Below, piece by piece: positions 45,803-55,995 of a stretch of 64,000 nucleotides of DNA (positions are counted from its first letter, which is position 1; the number at the start of each line of letters is the position of its first letter). Both the position numbers and the translations under genes were made by a program. Source of the DNA: an uncultured Alphaproteobacteria bacterium (lineage in GTDB: Bacteria > Pseudomonadota > Alphaproteobacteria > Rhodobacterales > Rhodobacteraceae). Location: contig CACBAM010000001.1 of assembly GCA_902537215.1 (NCBI GenBank), forward strand, positions 57,100-121,099. Reading direction: 5' to 3'. The notes beneath the pieces were generated by a model, which saw only the letters and a list, made by a program, of their open reading frames with translations, was not told the DNA's origin and did not search any database.

Positions 45803-47564
45803 AAAAATTTTTTACGAAGCTTCCGAGATATTCTTGTAAACCTTCATTATTTAAATGAAACCTATCTATTTCCATGTCCCAATCCATCTCTTTGAACTGG
45901 TCTTTATTGTCAGCAAACCATGGTTCTGATCTATATTCTATCTCTTCATCATCACAAATTTTTGCAGTCACCAACCACGACTTAAAATCTATATCCTGTA
46001 GCTTGTTTATCAAATCCTTACACATCTTGCTGTTTCTATCCATAAAATATCCAAAAAGAACAGCTCTAGTCCTATGGTCTGTATTTGTTTTTCCCATTGG
46101 TATGGGATCCAATTCAAGAGCTCTCTCTAAAAGCTCTATTCCTTTCTCTGTCGAACCCGTTCGAGATAAAATCTCTCCATAAACTGATAATACTCTAGGA
46201 TCATTTGGCACCATTTTGAATGAGGTACGAGCGTGTCTTTCGCCAGCTTTGAAATCATGAGTACTCAACGCAACTTCCGCTAGCATTCTATGCACTTCAA
46301 AATCATTATCATTTAATTGTTGAGCCTTCTCTATGCATTGCATTGAATTGTCCCACCATTCTTGCATGTTTCCTTCTAAATAACCGCGTCCCATTGCTTG
46401 TCCTATTGCGCAAGCCTTCCAAGCATATGCCTGACCATTATTATTATCAGCTTCGATTGCCTTATTGAAGGAATCGATAGCTTGAAGGCACGCCTCTTTT
46501 TTAAATTTGTGGTGCAATACTTTGCCTCTTAATAACAATTCATATGATGTAAGATTTTCTGTGGGTTTGCGATTGGCCCGTTCAAGGCTAGAAATCTCAA
46601 TTTCACCTAAGAGTGCAATTGATATTTTTCTTACAATTTCGTCTTGTACATCAAAAATATCTTCTAAGATACGATCATATTTATTGTTCCAAAGAGCGTT
46701 TCCATCAGTTGCGTCAGATAGCTCAACAGAAATTCTTACTCGTTTACCAGATGTACGAATGCTCCCTGAGACTGCATAATCTACTCCAAATTTTTTACAA
46801 AAATCTCTTATACTACTGGTAGCATTACGAAATTCGAAGCAAGACTGTCTGGATAAGACCTCAAGTTCTCGTATTCGGGAAAACTCTGTAATTAAATCTT
46901 CAACAACGCCATCAACTAAATAACCGCTGTCTTCATCATTGTTCATGTTATCAAAAGGTAAAACTGCTAATTTAGGCTTGTAGCTTTTAATCGCCTCTTG
47001 AGCGTCCTTTTCCTTAAGTGCATCGGTCTTAGAAATTTTTTCGCCAGAGGGGGAAATTCCATATACTTGAAAGGCCTCATCAATATTCTTTAAAGATTTC
47101 GTTCCAGCATCTTCAATAGTGAAATTTATTCTTTTATTAACCTGATCTTGTACGGCTGTTGAGAGAAGAATTTGTCCTGGGGAACAGGCAGTCTCAAGTC
47201 TAGCTGCAATGTTTACACCGTTACCATATACATTATCTCCTTCAATTATAACATCATCAAGATGTATGCCAACTCTCCAGTCAAGCTGAGATTCTTGAGG
47301 AAGTGTATTGTTTCTATCATTGATAGCTTTTTGAAAACCTATTGCTGCACTCACACATTCAACGGGACTTTCAAACTCCGCTATTACTGAGTCCCCTGCT
47401 GTATAGAAAATTCTTCCTCCGAATTCTTTTATCTGTGGATCAATTATAGATCTGCAGGCTTTTAGGTTTTCAAGTGTTAGTTCTTCATTCTCATCCATTC
47501 TTTTGCTAAAGCCGACACAATCGGTAGCAAGAATTGTTGTTAATTTGCGTTTAACTTTTGACAT
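45795..47564 (-). CDS. Class III adenylate/guanylate cyclase-TolB-like-TPR protein
   Basis: A 589-residue soluble protein. Residues 1-165 form a class III cyclase domain with metal aspartates Asp15 (ATDCVGFS) and Asp58 (TAGDSV) and the VNIAARLE motif with the transition-state Asn and Arg. The purine-binding Lys usually four residues before the second Asp is Tyr54. Residues ~195-330 are a TolB-N-like domain (LAVLPFDNM, DGVVEDLITEFSR), followed by TPR-like helices with AYAWKACAIGQAMGRG. This domain order is common in alphaproteobacteria. Product nucleotide uncertain. Confidence 0.9.
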   Translation of the reverse strand: MSKVKRKLTTILATDCVGFSKRMDENEELTLENLKACRSIIDPQIKEFGGRIFYTAGDSVIAEFESPVECVSAAIGFQKAINDRNNTLPQESQLDWRVGIHLDDVIIEGDNVYGNGVNIAARLETACSPGQILLSTAVQDQVNKRINFTIEDAGTKSLKNIDEAFQVYGISPSGEKISKTDALKEKDAQEAIKSYKPKLAVLPFDNMNNDEDSGYLVDGVVEDLITEFSRIRELEVLSRQSCFEFRNATSSIRDFCKKFGVDYAVSGSIRTSGKRVRISVELSDATDGNALWNNKYDRILEDIFDVQDEIVRKISIALLGEIEISSLERANRKPTENLTSYELLLRGKVLHHKFKKEACLQAIDSFNKAIEADNNNGQAYAWKACAIGQAMGRGYLEGNMQEWWDNSMQCIEKAQQLNDNDFEVHRMLAEVALSTHDFKAGERHARTSFKMVPNDPRVLSVYGEILSRTGSTEKGIELLERALELDPIPMGKTNTDHRTRAVLFGYFMDRNSKMCKDLINKLQDIDFKSWLVTAKICDDEEIEYRSEPWFADNKDQFKEMDWDMEIDRFHLNNEGLQEYLGSFVKNFFS

Positions 47565-47659
47565 TGTTTATTACAGAAATCTGAGACTTTAATAGGCAAC
47601 CAAATGCCCATATCACAAGTTAGTGTAAAACGAACAAATGACCAAAAGCTATAAAAAAA

Positions 47660-50533
47660 TTAGTTTCCGTCGTTCGTTCCTTCAAATTCAGACATGGGCG
47701 GACATGTACAAATTAGATTTCTATCCCCATGGACATTATCAATTCTATTAACTGGCGGCCAATACTTATCTACTCGAAAGGAACCGGGAGGAAAACAAGC
47801 TTGCTCCCTAGTATATGGTCTATTCCACTCTCCAACTAGATCTTCAACTGTATGAGGAGCGTTTTTCAAAGGATTATTATCAGGATCGATACGACCCTCT
47901 TCAATATCCTTTGCTTCATGGAAAATCGCTATCATAGCGTCACAAAATCTATCAAGTTCTGCTTTGGTCTCGCTCTCTGTTGGTTCAATCATGAGAGTTC
48001 CCGCAACTGGAAAACTCATGGTTGGTGCATGAAAACCACAATCAACTAATCTCTTTGAAATATCATCAACAGTGACACCTGTATCTTTAGTCAGGGGTCT
48101 AATGTCTACGATACATTCATGCGCAATTCTTCCATCAGGCCCAGTATAAAGAATGGGATAAAACTCTCCTAATTTTTTTGCAATATAATTGGCATTCAAG
48201 ATGGCTACTTTTGTTGCTTGCGTGAGCCCTGTTCCGCCCATCATTAGACAGTAAGCCCATGAAATAGTTAATATTGAACCTGATCCAAATGGGGCAGCAG
48301 ATACAGCTCCTCCGTCATTATCCTCAACTGGATTGCCTGGAAGAAATGGAGTTAAATGATCTTTGACTGCAATCGGGCCCATTCCTGGCCCACCGCCACC
48401 ATGTGGGATTGCAAAAGTTTTATGAAGATTTAAATGGCTTACATCGGCGCCAATCTCGCCTGGTTTAACCAGTCCAACCATTGCATTTAGATTTGCACCA
48501 TCAAGGTAAACCTGACCACCAAACTTATGGGTAATTGCACAAATTTTTGAAACATTAACTTCAAATACACCATGTGTTGAAGGATAGGTAATCATGCAAC
48601 ATGACAGTCTATCTTTATATTCCTTAGCTTTTTTTTCGAAGTCTTTTATGTCAACGTCCCCATTATCTGATGTATTGACTGGAATTACTTGTAATCCAGC
48701 CATCTGTGCTGATGCTGGATTTGTGCCATGTGCCGACATGGGAATCAAACAGATGTCCCTGTTATTATCTCCCCGTGATTTATGGTATCGCCCAATTGTA
48801 AGCAGTCCGGCATACTCTCCCTGGGCTCCTGAATTAGATTGCATCGATATTGAGTCATATCCGGTTACGTCGCACAACATTTTAGACAAATTGCCTATCA
48901 TTGTCTTATATCCTAGAGTTTGTTCTTTAGGGGCATATGGGTGGACTTGAGAAAACTCAGGCCACGACAGCGGGAGCATTTCTGCAACCGCATTGAGTTT
49001 CATGGTGCAGGAGCCAAGTGGTATCATAGATCTATCAAGAGCTATATCTCTGTCAACAAGTCGGCGCATATATCTTGTCATCTCACTCTCTGCTCTGTTC
49101 ATATGAAATATAGGGTGTGTAAGAAATTCAGTATGTCGATATAATTCGTTCGGAATTCGATAGCCTGAAGTTAAGTCTTTATCTTTTCGTTTTATACCAA
49201 ATGATCTCCATACTGCCTCAATAATAGCTGGCCTAGTTCTCTCATCCAATGATATTCCAATTCTAGACTCGCCTATCTTCCTAAGATTAATTCCCTCGCT
49301 AATTGCTGATTTGAGGATTACATTTTGCATGGGACCAACGTCTATCGTAATCGTATCAAAAAAATGTTTTTGTTCCACATTAAAACCATGTGCCTCCAAT
49401 CCCTTGGCTAATCTAACGGTTTTTCTATGAATCCTTTGCGCGATAGCTTTTAATCCATCTGGCCCATGCATCACAGCATAAAAAGATGCCATTACCGCTA
49501 GAAGAGCTTGAGCTGTACACACGTTGCTAGTAGCCTTTTCACGTCTAATGTGTTGCTCTCTTGTTTGTAGAGCCAATCGATACGCTTTGTTGCCTTTACT
49601 ATCTATGGAAACACCTACAATTCTACCAGGAAGAAAGCGCTTGTATGTCTCTTTGGTAGCCATATAAGCAGCGTGGGGCCCTCCAAATCCTTGCGGAACG
49701 CCAAATCTTTGTGTTGATCCCACTGCGATGTCGGCCCCCATGGAACCTGGTTCTTTCAGCAAAGTTAACGACATTGGGTCTGCTGAAATTGTAACAAGAG
49801 CACCGTTTTCGTGCAGTTTATCAGTCACATTTGTAAAATCTCTTAGTGTGCCAAAAGTTCCGGGATATTGGAATATTGCTCCAAAGCAATCTTCATAGTT
49901 AACGTCTTTATCCGGATCACCAATAATAATATTTAATCCAAGTGGATGTGCTCTTGTCTTCAGGACTTCGATATTTTGTGGGTGGCATTCTTGGTCAACA
50001 AAAAAATTGATGGACTTATTTTTGGCAATTCTTTTTGCCATAGTCATTGCCTCTGCACATGCAGTCGCTTCATCAAGTAAAGAGGCATTCGCTATTTCCA
50101 GTCCAGTTAGATCACTGATCATTGTTTGAAAATTAAGAAGAGCTTCCAAACGTCCTTGGGAAATCTCTGGCTGATAAGGGGTGTAGGAAGTGTACCAGGC
50201 AGGATTTTCTAAAACATTTCTTTGAATTGCAGGAGGTGTTATAGTTCCGTGGTATCCTTGACCTATTAAACTCATCATTTTTTTATTTAGTAATGCTGTT
50301 TCTCTTAGATGGAAAAGCATCTCTCGTTCAGATTTTGGTTTATCCCAATCAAGTAATTTTTTTTGTCTTATGGATGGAGGAATTGTTTGATCAATTAATT
50401 GGTCAATACTATTCAGACCAAGATGCTCAAGCATTTTTTCCATCTCCTGAGGCGATGGACCTATGTGCCTTCTATTAGCAAAATCGTAAGGTAGATATTC
50501 CGTTGGCTCAAAACTATTATTTTCAAAATTCAT
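47660..50533 (-). CDS. gcvP: Glycine dehydrogenase (P protein of the glycine cleavage system)
   Basis: A 957-residue single-chain P protein holding both halves that are split in some bacteria. It decarboxylates glycine with PLP and loads the aminomethyl group on GcvH lipoate. The N-terminus has [10 protein letters not shown], the first domain [14 protein letters not shown] and [13 protein letters not shown], and the PLP lysine lies in [23 protein letters not shown] lies just before the ATG. Last gene of gcvT-gcvH-gcvP, 21 bases after gcvH. Confidence 0.97.
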   Translation of the reverse strand: MNFENNSFEPTEYLPYDFANRRHIGPSPQEMEKMLEHLGLNSIDQLIDQTIPPSIRQKKLLDWDKPKSEREMLFHLRETALLNKKMMSLIGQGYHGTITPPAIQRNVLENPAWYTSYTPYQPEISQGRLEALLNFQTMISDLTGLEIANASLLDEATACAEAMTMAKRIAKNKSINFFVDQECHPQNIEVLKTRAHPLGLNIIIGDPDKDVNYEDCFGAIFQYPGTFGTLRDFTNVTDKLHENGALVTISADPMSLTLLKEPGSMGADIAVGSTQRFGVPQGFGGPHAAYMATKETYKRFLPGRIVGVSIDSKGNKAYRLALQTREQHIRREKATSNVCTAQALLAVMASFYAVMHGPDGLKAIAQRIHRKTVRLAKGLEAHGFNVEQKHFFDTITIDVGPMQNVILKSAISEGINLRKIGESRIGISLDERTRPAIIEAVWRSFGIKRKDKDLTSGYRIPNELYRHTEFLTHPIFHMNRAESEMTRYMRRLVDRDIALDRSMIPLGSCTMKLNAVAEMLPLSWPEFSQVHPYAPKEQTLGYKTMIGNLSKMLCDVTGYDSISMQSNSGAQGEYAGLLTIGRYHKSRGDNNRDICLIPMSAHGTNPASAQMAGLQVIPVNTSDNGDVDIKDFEKKAKEYKDRLSCCMITYPSTHGVFEVNVSKICAITHKFGGQVYLDGANLNAMVGLVKPGEIGADVSHLNLHKTFAIPHGGGGPGMGPIAVKDHLTPFLPGNPVEDNDGGAVSAAPFGSGSILTISWAYCLMMGGTGLTQATKVAILNANYIAKKLGEFYPILYTGPDGRIAHECIVDIRPLTKDTGVTVDDISKRLVDCGFHAPTMSFPVAGTLMIEPTESETKAELDRFCDAMIAIFHEAKDIEEGRIDPDNNPLKNAPHTVEDLVGEWNRPYTREQACFPPGSFRVDKYWPPVNRIDNVHGDRNLICTCPPMSEFEGTNDGN

Positions 50534-50554
50534 TTTTTCCCCCTAATAATTAAG

Positions 50555-50914
50555 TTATTGGATATGTTTCTTGTATTCGTCTTCACTCATTAGACCGTCA
50601 AGCTCTCCTTGATTCTTTAAGGACATTTTGAAAAACCAAGCCTCGCCAGTTGGATCGTTGTTAACCATAGATGGGTCATCCACTATTGCATTATTGATCT
50701 CAATAATTTCACCATCAAGAGGTGCTAATATGTCCGATGCAGCTTTTACACTTTCTATAACCACTATTTCTTGCCCTTTAGTGACTGAAGTTCCTAAATC
50801 TGGCAGTTCAATGAATACTATATCTCCCAATTGTTCTGCAGCATACTCAGTTATACCAACCTTGACAGTATCTCCGTCAGGCTCAAGCCATTCATGTTCT
50901 TCTGTGAATTTCAT
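50555..50914 (-). CDS. gcvH: Glycine cleavage system H protein
   Basis: A 119-residue lipoyl carrier protein. KFTEEHEWLEPDG and GITEYAAEQLGDIVF are standard, and the lipoylated lysine is in ESVKAASDI. AAAGGAG precedes the ATG. It shuttles the aminomethyl intermediate between GcvP and GcvT and lies between their genes. Confidence 0.97.
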   Translation of the reverse strand: MKFTEEHEWLEPDGDTVKVGITEYAAEQLGDIVFIELPDLGTSVTKGQEIVVIESVKAASDILAPLDGEIIEINNAIVDDPSMVNNDPTGEAWFFKMSLKNQGELDGLMSEDEYKKHIQ

Positions 50915-50928
50915 TATACTATCTCCTT

Positions 50929-52062
50929 TTAATTTCTTTTAAAACTGGTTGCAACAAATGGCAGTTTTGTGAGCTTTACAGGAAAGAATTTATTGCGTAG
51001 TTCTCCAAAAATAGGGTTACCAATTTTGAATTTTTTATAATCCAGGTATCCCATTGAAATGGGTCTTTCAAGAGATGGTGAGTAGCCGCCAGATGTGATC
51101 ACACCAATTTCATTCTTTCCACTATCATCACTAAACAGTTTAGTCCCAGATCTTAGTGGAGCTCTCCCATCGGGAAAAAAAGCCTCTCTCTTGAAATAAG
51201 GTTGTTCTTCAATTTGGTTCAAAATCTTTTCTTGCCCTATAAAACCACCTTCTCGCTCCCCTCCAGTCCGTCTAACTTTTTGGATAGCCCATTTTAAACC
51301 GGCCTCAATAGGAGTAATTGTTTCGTTTAAGTCCTGCCCATATAGGCAAAGCCCACATTCCAGTCTGAGGGTATCTCTGGCTCCCAATCCAATCGGTTCA
51401 ATACCATCTTGGTCGAGAATGTTTTTACAGAAAACTTCACATAGACTATTAGGTAGTGATATTTCAAATCCATCTTGTCCAGTATAGCCAGACCTTGAAA
51501 CCCATAGTATCTCTCCTTTATACGAAAAGTCTTTCACATCAAGATACTTTAAGGAACTTAATTCTCCGATTAGGTTGGATAATATCTTTTCTGATTGAGG
51601 ACCTTGAATAGCAATAAGAGCTCTTGTCTTAATTAAGTCAACATCGATTTCTTTAGAAATATTTTCTCTAAGATATTTAAAATCAATTTCCTTTCTAGAA
51701 GCATTTATAACAACAAAATAGTGATCGCCTCTATTTGATATCATTAGGTCGTCTATGATTCCTCCCTCTTTATTTGGTAAAAACCCATACCTCTGTCTGT
51801 CTTCACTAAGACCTAATACATCAATGGGAAGAAGTTTTTCCAACTCAGAAGCAATGAATTGCATAGACTGTGTATTAGACGAAATGACTAGCTGCCCCAT
51901 ATGACTAACATCAAAAAGGCCTGCAGACTTTCTGCAATATAAGTGCTCTTTCATAATTCCTAAAGGGTAATTAACAGGCATTTCATATCCAGCGAAAGGT
52001 ATCGCTTTAGCACCGAGAGATCGATGAAGATCGTATAAAGCTGTCTTTTTAAGCTCTGTCAA
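50929..52062 (-). CDS. gcvT: Glycine cleavage system T protein (aminomethyltransferase)
   Basis: A 377-residue folate-dependent aminomethyltransferase. LGAKAIPFAGYEMPVNY, SAGLFDVSHMGQ, ALIAIQGPQSE, SRSGYTGQDGFEI and LGARDTLRLECGLCLYG are family blocks. It releases ammonia and makes methylene-THF. The start is TTG 52062, with GAAGG seven bases upstream lying just after a 6-bp hairpin in the riboswitch leader; the weak start may be part of the control. First gene of the gcvTHP operon. Confidence 0.95.
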   Translation of the reverse strand: MTELKKTALYDLHRSLGAKAIPFAGYEMPVNYPLGIMKEHLYCRKSAGLFDVSHMGQLVISSNTQSMQFIASELEKLLPIDVLGLSEDRQRYGFLPNKEGGIIDDLMISNRGDHYFVVINASRKEIDFKYLRENISKEIDVDLIKTRALIAIQGPQSEKILSNLIGELSSLKYLDVKDFSYKGEILWVSRSGYTGQDGFEISLPNSLCEVFCKNILDQDGIEPIGLGARDTLRLECGLCLYGQDLNETITPIEAGLKWAIQKVRRTGGEREGGFIGQEKILNQIEEQPYFKREAFFPDGRAPLRSGTKLFSDDSGKNEIGVITSGGYSPSLERPISMGYLDYKKFKIGNPIFGELRNKFFPVKLTKLPFVATSFKRN

Positions 52063-52079
52063 AACTTAACCTTCTTATT

Positions 52080-52133
52080 CCGGTATTAAATGATTTTACC
52101 GGCATTCGTAAAAGATGTGTGTAAGTACACATC
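52080..52133 (-). promoter_or_regulatory. Expression-platform hairpins between glycine riboswitch and gcvT
   Basis: Two inverted repeats lie between the second aptamer and gcvT. GATGTGT/ACACATC (52114-52133) has a 7-bp stem and is followed on the minus strand by TTTT, a weak terminator candidate. CCGGTA/TACCGG (52080-52102) has a 6-bp stem and ends right before the AAGAAGG ribosome-binding site. Either could be the switch through which glycine binding controls gcvTHP. Confidence 0.55.
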
Positions 52134-52137
52134 CAAG

Positions 52138-52294
52138 AATACCCCCTCTGTTCCTTTGCCTGAGATCGTTATCCCTTCGGCGGACTATTTATAGTCGCTC
52201 TCCAGAGTGTTCAGTCTATACCGGTCCTTTTTGCCTGAGAGTTTCCGGGGCGGTTGCTCCTTCGGCAACTATTGCTAGTTTCTCCCGATACATC
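52138..52294 (-). ncRNA. Tandem glycine riboswitch
   Basis: On the minus strand upstream of gcvT there are two glycine aptamers in series. Aptamer I (~52221-52294) has GGGAGA, GCCGAAGGAGCAA and CTCTCAGGCAAAAAGGAC. Aptamer II (~52141-52210) has CTCTGGAGAG, CGCCGAAGGGATAA and ATCTCAGGCAAAGGAACAGAG, with P1 closed by CTCTG/CAGAG. The GCCGAAGG and TCAGGCAAA elements are diagnostic. In known cases glycine binding turns on gcv expression so that excess glycine is oxidised. Confidence 0.95.
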
Positions 52295-52298
52295 AGTA

Positions 52299-52327
52299 AA
52301 GATATTACAAAAGCTTTAAACTTTCAA
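52299..52327 (-). promoter_or_regulatory. Promoter of the gcvTHP riboswitch transcript
   Basis: On the minus strand TTGAAA (52322-52327), a 17-base spacer and TATCTT (52299-52304) place transcription start near 52292, exactly at the beginning of aptamer I. It fits in the gap between the yghU stop and the riboswitch. Confidence 0.5.
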
Positions 52328-52364
52328 GAATTTTGGTCACGTAGATATCCACTGAAATATAAAA

Positions 52365-53240
52365 CTATTCAGAAACGTCAAGTTTGTCCTGCGTTTTTAA
52401 TTCAAAATCCGACGCGTCATGTCTTTCATGCAACTGAAACTTTGGGTTTCCTACTATACGATTAACCATCCGTGCTTTACTTGCTGTTGGTCTTTGATCT
52501 ATTTTTTCAGCCCAAGCAACGACATTTTTATATGAAGACACATCCAAAAAGATACCAGCGCTATATAATCGACCAAGCACGAGCTGTCCGTACCATGGCC
52601 AACAGGCTACATCAGCAATAGTGAATTTTTCACAAGCTAAGTATTCAGTTTGACTTAATCTTTGGTCTAATACGTCCAACTGGCGTTTGGTTTCCATCGC
52701 ATATCTGTCTATTGGATATTGAAATTTTTCAGGCGCATAGGAATAAAAATGCCCAAAGCCGCCTCCCAAATAAGGCGTACTTCCCATTTGCCAAAATAAC
52801 CAGGAAAGGCATTCAGTACGCTTGTTTAGTTCTGTTGGCAGAAACTCTGAAAATTTTTCGGCTAAGTATAAGAGAATAGCACCGGACTCAAAAACCCGTT
52901 GTTCTTTTCCATTTGACTGATCTAGTAACGCTGGAATTTTTGAATTGGGGTTTATTTCTACAAAACCAGATGAAAACTGCTCACCTTTATTTATTCGGCA
53001 AAGCCACGCGTCGTACTCAGCGCCTTCATGCCCCAAAGCTAGTAGCTCCTCTAACATCAATGTTATTTTTACTCCATTTGGCGTTCCCTGAGAGTATAAT
53101 TGCAATGGATGCTTTCCTTTGGGAAGCTTCTGGTCATAAGCAGAGCCAGCCGTGGGTTTGTTTATGCTTTCAAACGCCCCCCCACTAGGCTTATCCCATT
53201 CCCAAACCTCAGGTGGAATATATGTGCTTTCTTTATTCAT
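52365..53240 (-). CDS. yghU: YghU-type nu-class glutathione S-transferase / disulfide reductase
   Basis: A 291-residue glutathione transferase of the YghU group. The long N-terminal extension (YIPPEVWEWDKPSGG) is diagnostic, followed by LYSQGTPNGVKITLMLEELL with the conserved Thr-Asn glutathione-contact motif, NPNSKIPAL and GAILLYLAEKF. E. coli YghU binds two glutathiones and reduces disulfides. The gene is upstream of and co-directional with gcvT, ending about 70 bases before the riboswitch. A second nu-class-like GST is at 57657. Confidence 0.93.
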   Translation of the reverse strand: MNKESTYIPPEVWEWDKPSGGAFESINKPTAGSAYDQKLPKGKHPLQLYSQGTPNGVKITLMLEELLALGHEGAEYDAWLCRINKGEQFSSGFVEINPNSKIPALLDQSNGKEQRVFESGAILLYLAEKFSEFLPTELNKRTECLSWLFWQMGSTPYLGGGFGHFYSYAPEKFQYPIDRYAMETKRQLDVLDQRLSQTEYLACEKFTIADVACWPWYGQLVLGRLYSAGIFLDVSSYKNVVAWAEKIDQRPTASKARMVNRIVGNPKFQLHERHDASDFELKTQDKLDVSE

Positions 53241-53348
53241 TTTGATGCCCTTTATGATCCCGTAAAAAAATTAACCTTTTAACAAAAGTGATATGCAAAA
53301 GTAATTATTTAATATCCCGTTTTGAGTAAATCGTGATAGTAAACTAAC

Positions 53349-54551
53349 ATGCTTTCTCGCTTTCGAAACAAAAAAATTCCTGACATATATCTTTTTATTA
53401 GTCATTTTTTAGACCACTTCATAATTCTTGTCTTTGCCAAGGCAGCTTATGATGCAGGGCGGGACATAGGGCTCACCTACGGTGAAACTATAAAGCTGGC
53501 AACATTGGGGTTTATTCTGTTTGGTATTGCATCACCAATAGCAGCCAGAGTAGCTGACATTTTTTCAAGATCTATTACCATGGTATTATTTCATTTTGGT
53601 ATAGGCATTTCGTCGATCCTGATAAGTTTTTCTTACACATCACTCCATCTGGTATTAGGCTTGTCCAGCTTGGGTTTTTTTGCTGCTATTTTTCATCCGG
53701 TCGGAATAGCAATGCTATTGGAAACAAAAGAGCGTGTCGGTCTACGCCTTGGTCTCAATGGATTATTCGGAAATATGGGCGTAGCTAGTGCTCCATTAAT
53801 TACAGGCATTATTATTTTTTATAGTGATTGGAAAATGGCTTTCTTGATATCTGGAATAATATGCATAATCTATGGAATATTTTTTGCACGTGCTCTCAAA
53901 CCTATGGAGTTACCAAAGGGAGGATCGCCTAAAACAAAGTCTGAAAAGTTTTCTCATGGCTGGAGGCAAGCTCTTTTAGCCTTAGCAATTAGTACCACCT
54001 TTGGCGGTTTCGTTTTTACAGCGGTAACTTTCCTCGTTCCTCGGTATTTGGAGCTTTATATGGAAAACCTTATGCTTTCTGTTGCGATGACTGGACTCCT
54101 TGCTTCTTTTGTCTATGCAATATCTTCTTTTTCACAGGTTGTTGTTGGATGGTTTATTGATCGTATATCGCCGAAAATAGTTTTATTTATTGTCTCAATT
54201 GGTCAGATAATCTTTATATATTTGGCGTCTCAATTCGACGGTTACAAGCTATTATTCTTTATGACGTTAGCGGTCTGTTTTGTTTTCGGGCAAATTCCAA
54301 TTATTGATGCTGTTATGGTACGGTATGTTCCTGATGGTTGGAGGAATCGCGTTCTTAGCATAAAGTTTGTTCTCAATCTTGGAGTTGGCGCTACTGTGCT
54401 ACCAACATGTAGTTTTATGTTGGACAAGGGATATAAGTTGTCGGAGCTTTTTAGTTTTTTAAGTTTGTTTTCTGTTATTATTGTTCTGGCATCTATTTTA
54501 TTACCGTCACAAAGGTCTTCTCGTGCTGAGAGGTTGATTTTAAGGAAATAA
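53349..54551 (+). CDS. MFS transporter, fosmidomycin-resistance-like
   Basis: A 400-residue major facilitator with twelve apparent helices. FFAAIFHPVGIAML and GLNGLFGNMGVASAPLI are typical of the Fsr-like MFS branch, and VVGWFIDRISPK is the second-half motif A. Substrate unknown; export of a small molecule is the usual role. No convincing operon partner; it is divergent from yghU. Confidence 0.85.
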   Translation: MLSRFRNKKIPDIYLFISHFLDHFIILVFAKAAYDAGRDIGLTYGETIKLATLGFILFGIASPIAARVADIFSRSITMVLFHFGIGISSILISFSYTSLHLVLGLSSLGFFAAIFHPVGIAMLLETKERVGLRLGLNGLFGNMGVASAPLITGIIIFYSDWKMAFLISGIICIIYGIFFARALKPMELPKGGSPKTKSEKFSHGWRQALLALAISTTFGGFVFTAVTFLVPRYLELYMENLMLSVAMTGLLASFVYAISSFSQVVVGWFIDRISPKIVLFIVSIGQIIFIYLASQFDGYKLLFFMTLAVCFVFGQIPIIDAVMVRYVPDGWRNRVLSIKFVLNLGVGATVLPTCSFMLDKGYKLSELFSFLSLFSVIIVLASILLPSQRSSRAERLILRK

Positions 54552-54637
54552 TAAAGTTGTGGGGCTATTTTCTTTTGTCCAAATGCTATACTTTGATGTA
54601 ACTTTCTGTAACAAAAATAGAAAATTGTGAGACATAT

Positions 54638-55249
54638 ATGGATTACTTTAGGAACAGAGATTTTTTTCATGAGGGAATGAGAGAGTTTCAGGATCTTTTT
54701 GACGGGCGCAGAACAGCTGAAGCCATTGAAACAAACAGAAAGCACTATGAGTTTTGGGATGATGAAAAAGTATTAATAAAAAATGCGCAATTCTTCTTTA
54801 TAGCGAGCTCTTGGAAAGAATATATCGATTGTAATATAAAATCAGGGGATCCGGGATTTGTGAAGATACTTGAGGGAGGAGTAATTGAATATCCAGAATA
54901 TGATGGGAATTCCATGTATCGGACAGCCGGTAATATCATGAAAAATCCAAATGTTGCGTTATTATTCGTAAATTTTGACGGAAAAAGTCGCCGTATAAGG
55001 ATTAATGGACAGGCGAGTATTCATAGGGATAGAAAATCCTTGGAAAAACACCATGGTGCTAAGTTTGTTGTGCGAATAAAATGCGAAATTTATCCAAATT
55101 GCCCGCGATACGTACCCAATTTAAAAGAGAGTAAACCTTCCCCGCATATTCCTAGAAAAGGAAAGGGAGTACCTCCGCCACCAGAGTGGAAACAAAGGGA
55201 TTATATTCGAGATATATTACCTAAGGGTGATCCACATAGGAAAAAGTGA
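54638..55249 (+). CDS. Pyridoxamine 5'-phosphate oxidase-family flavoprotein
   Basis: A 203-residue split-barrel FMN-binding protein. IKNAQFFFIASSWKEYIDCNIKSG, GNSMYRTAGNIMKNPNVALLFV and RIRINGQASI follow the PPOX-class pattern. Such proteins reduce or oxidise assorted substrates or bind heme/F420; the specific reaction is not visible. The C-terminus is rich in Pro and Lys (KGVPPPPEWK). It stands alone between an MFS and a LysE gene. Confidence 0.85.
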   Translation: MDYFRNRDFFHEGMREFQDLFDGRRTAEAIETNRKHYEFWDDEKVLIKNAQFFFIASSWKEYIDCNIKSGDPGFVKILEGGVIEYPEYDGNSMYRTAGNIMKNPNVALLFVNFDGKSRRIRINGQASIHRDRKSLEKHHGAKFVVRIKCEIYPNCPRYVPNLKESKPSPHIPRKGKGVPPPPEWKQRDYIRDILPKGDPHRKK

Positions 55250-55290
55250 ATTACGGATACTCTATCAGAATAAGAAAGGAAATAGATTAA

Positions 55291-55911
55291 CTAAAAAATC
55301 GATATTGATATTCCTACAAGTACCAAGAGTATACCAGAAATTAAATTCGTTAAACTAATTGCGTTTGGAGAAGATAATAGTGACCTAATTTTTGCAACGA
55401 ATAGTATCATTAAAATATTTCCAATCATCGGGACGGAAAAAGAGAGAACTGAAATTAGAAAAACATCAACAAGTCCTATTAATTCAAAATTGAAAAAACC
55501 TGGAAGAAGTGTCATGTAGAAAAGTGATGCTTTGGGATTTGCAGTTACAGCGATGAAGCCTGCATAAAAACCTGCAACAAATCCTGATTTAGTAAGACGG
55601 TGATCTTCACTTAACAGCTTATTCCTTGAGTATATTATATGCAATCCCATCAAGACTAAAACAAAAGAAGCAAAGTATCGAAATATCAATAATATATTGG
55701 AATAAATTGATATAAGAAGACCCAAGCTAAAATAAACCGCAAAGGGCCAAAGCATGTCACCTAGAGAAACGCCTAGAGCAAGCGAAATTGAAGATTTAGC
55801 TCCACCAGAAACTGTCCTAGCAATTAGGGCCACCCAAACAGGACCAGGGGTAAGAAACAAAATAATTAATGCAAAAAAATAAAGGATGATTTGACTGTTG
55901 TCGATTGTCAT
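55291..55911 (-). CDS. LysE-family translocator
   Basis: A 206-residue membrane protein with about six helices. FLTPGPVWVALIARTVSGG and SLALGVSLGDMLWP form the conserved N-terminal block of the LysE/RhtB superfamily, and GFIAVTANPKASLFYMTLLPGF is the central signature. These proteins export amino acids such as lysine, threonine or homoserine lactone; the substrate is unknown here. It is divergent from the homocysteine methyltransferase-like gene. Confidence 0.9.
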   Translation of the reverse strand: MTIDNSQIILYFFALIILFLTPGPVWVALIARTVSGGAKSSISLALGVSLGDMLWPFAVYFSLGLLISIYSNILLIFRYFASFVLVLMGLHIIYSRNKLLSEDHRLTKSGFVAGFYAGFIAVTANPKASLFYMTLLPGFFNFELIGLVDVFLISVLSFSVPMIGNILMILFVAKIRSLLSSPNAISLTNLISGILLVLVGISISIF

Positions 55912-55995
55912 TAAATTTCCAAAAAAACTATTTGCTTCACTTTTTTTTGCTTAAAGTGCTAAAGACTAAATTACAAGGCAAAAAAAGGATATTTA

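Noticed and set aside
52115..52465. 116-codon plus-strand frame across the gcvT leader
   Set aside because: It is the complement of the glycine riboswitch and the yghU 3' end; the RNA structure explains the sequence.
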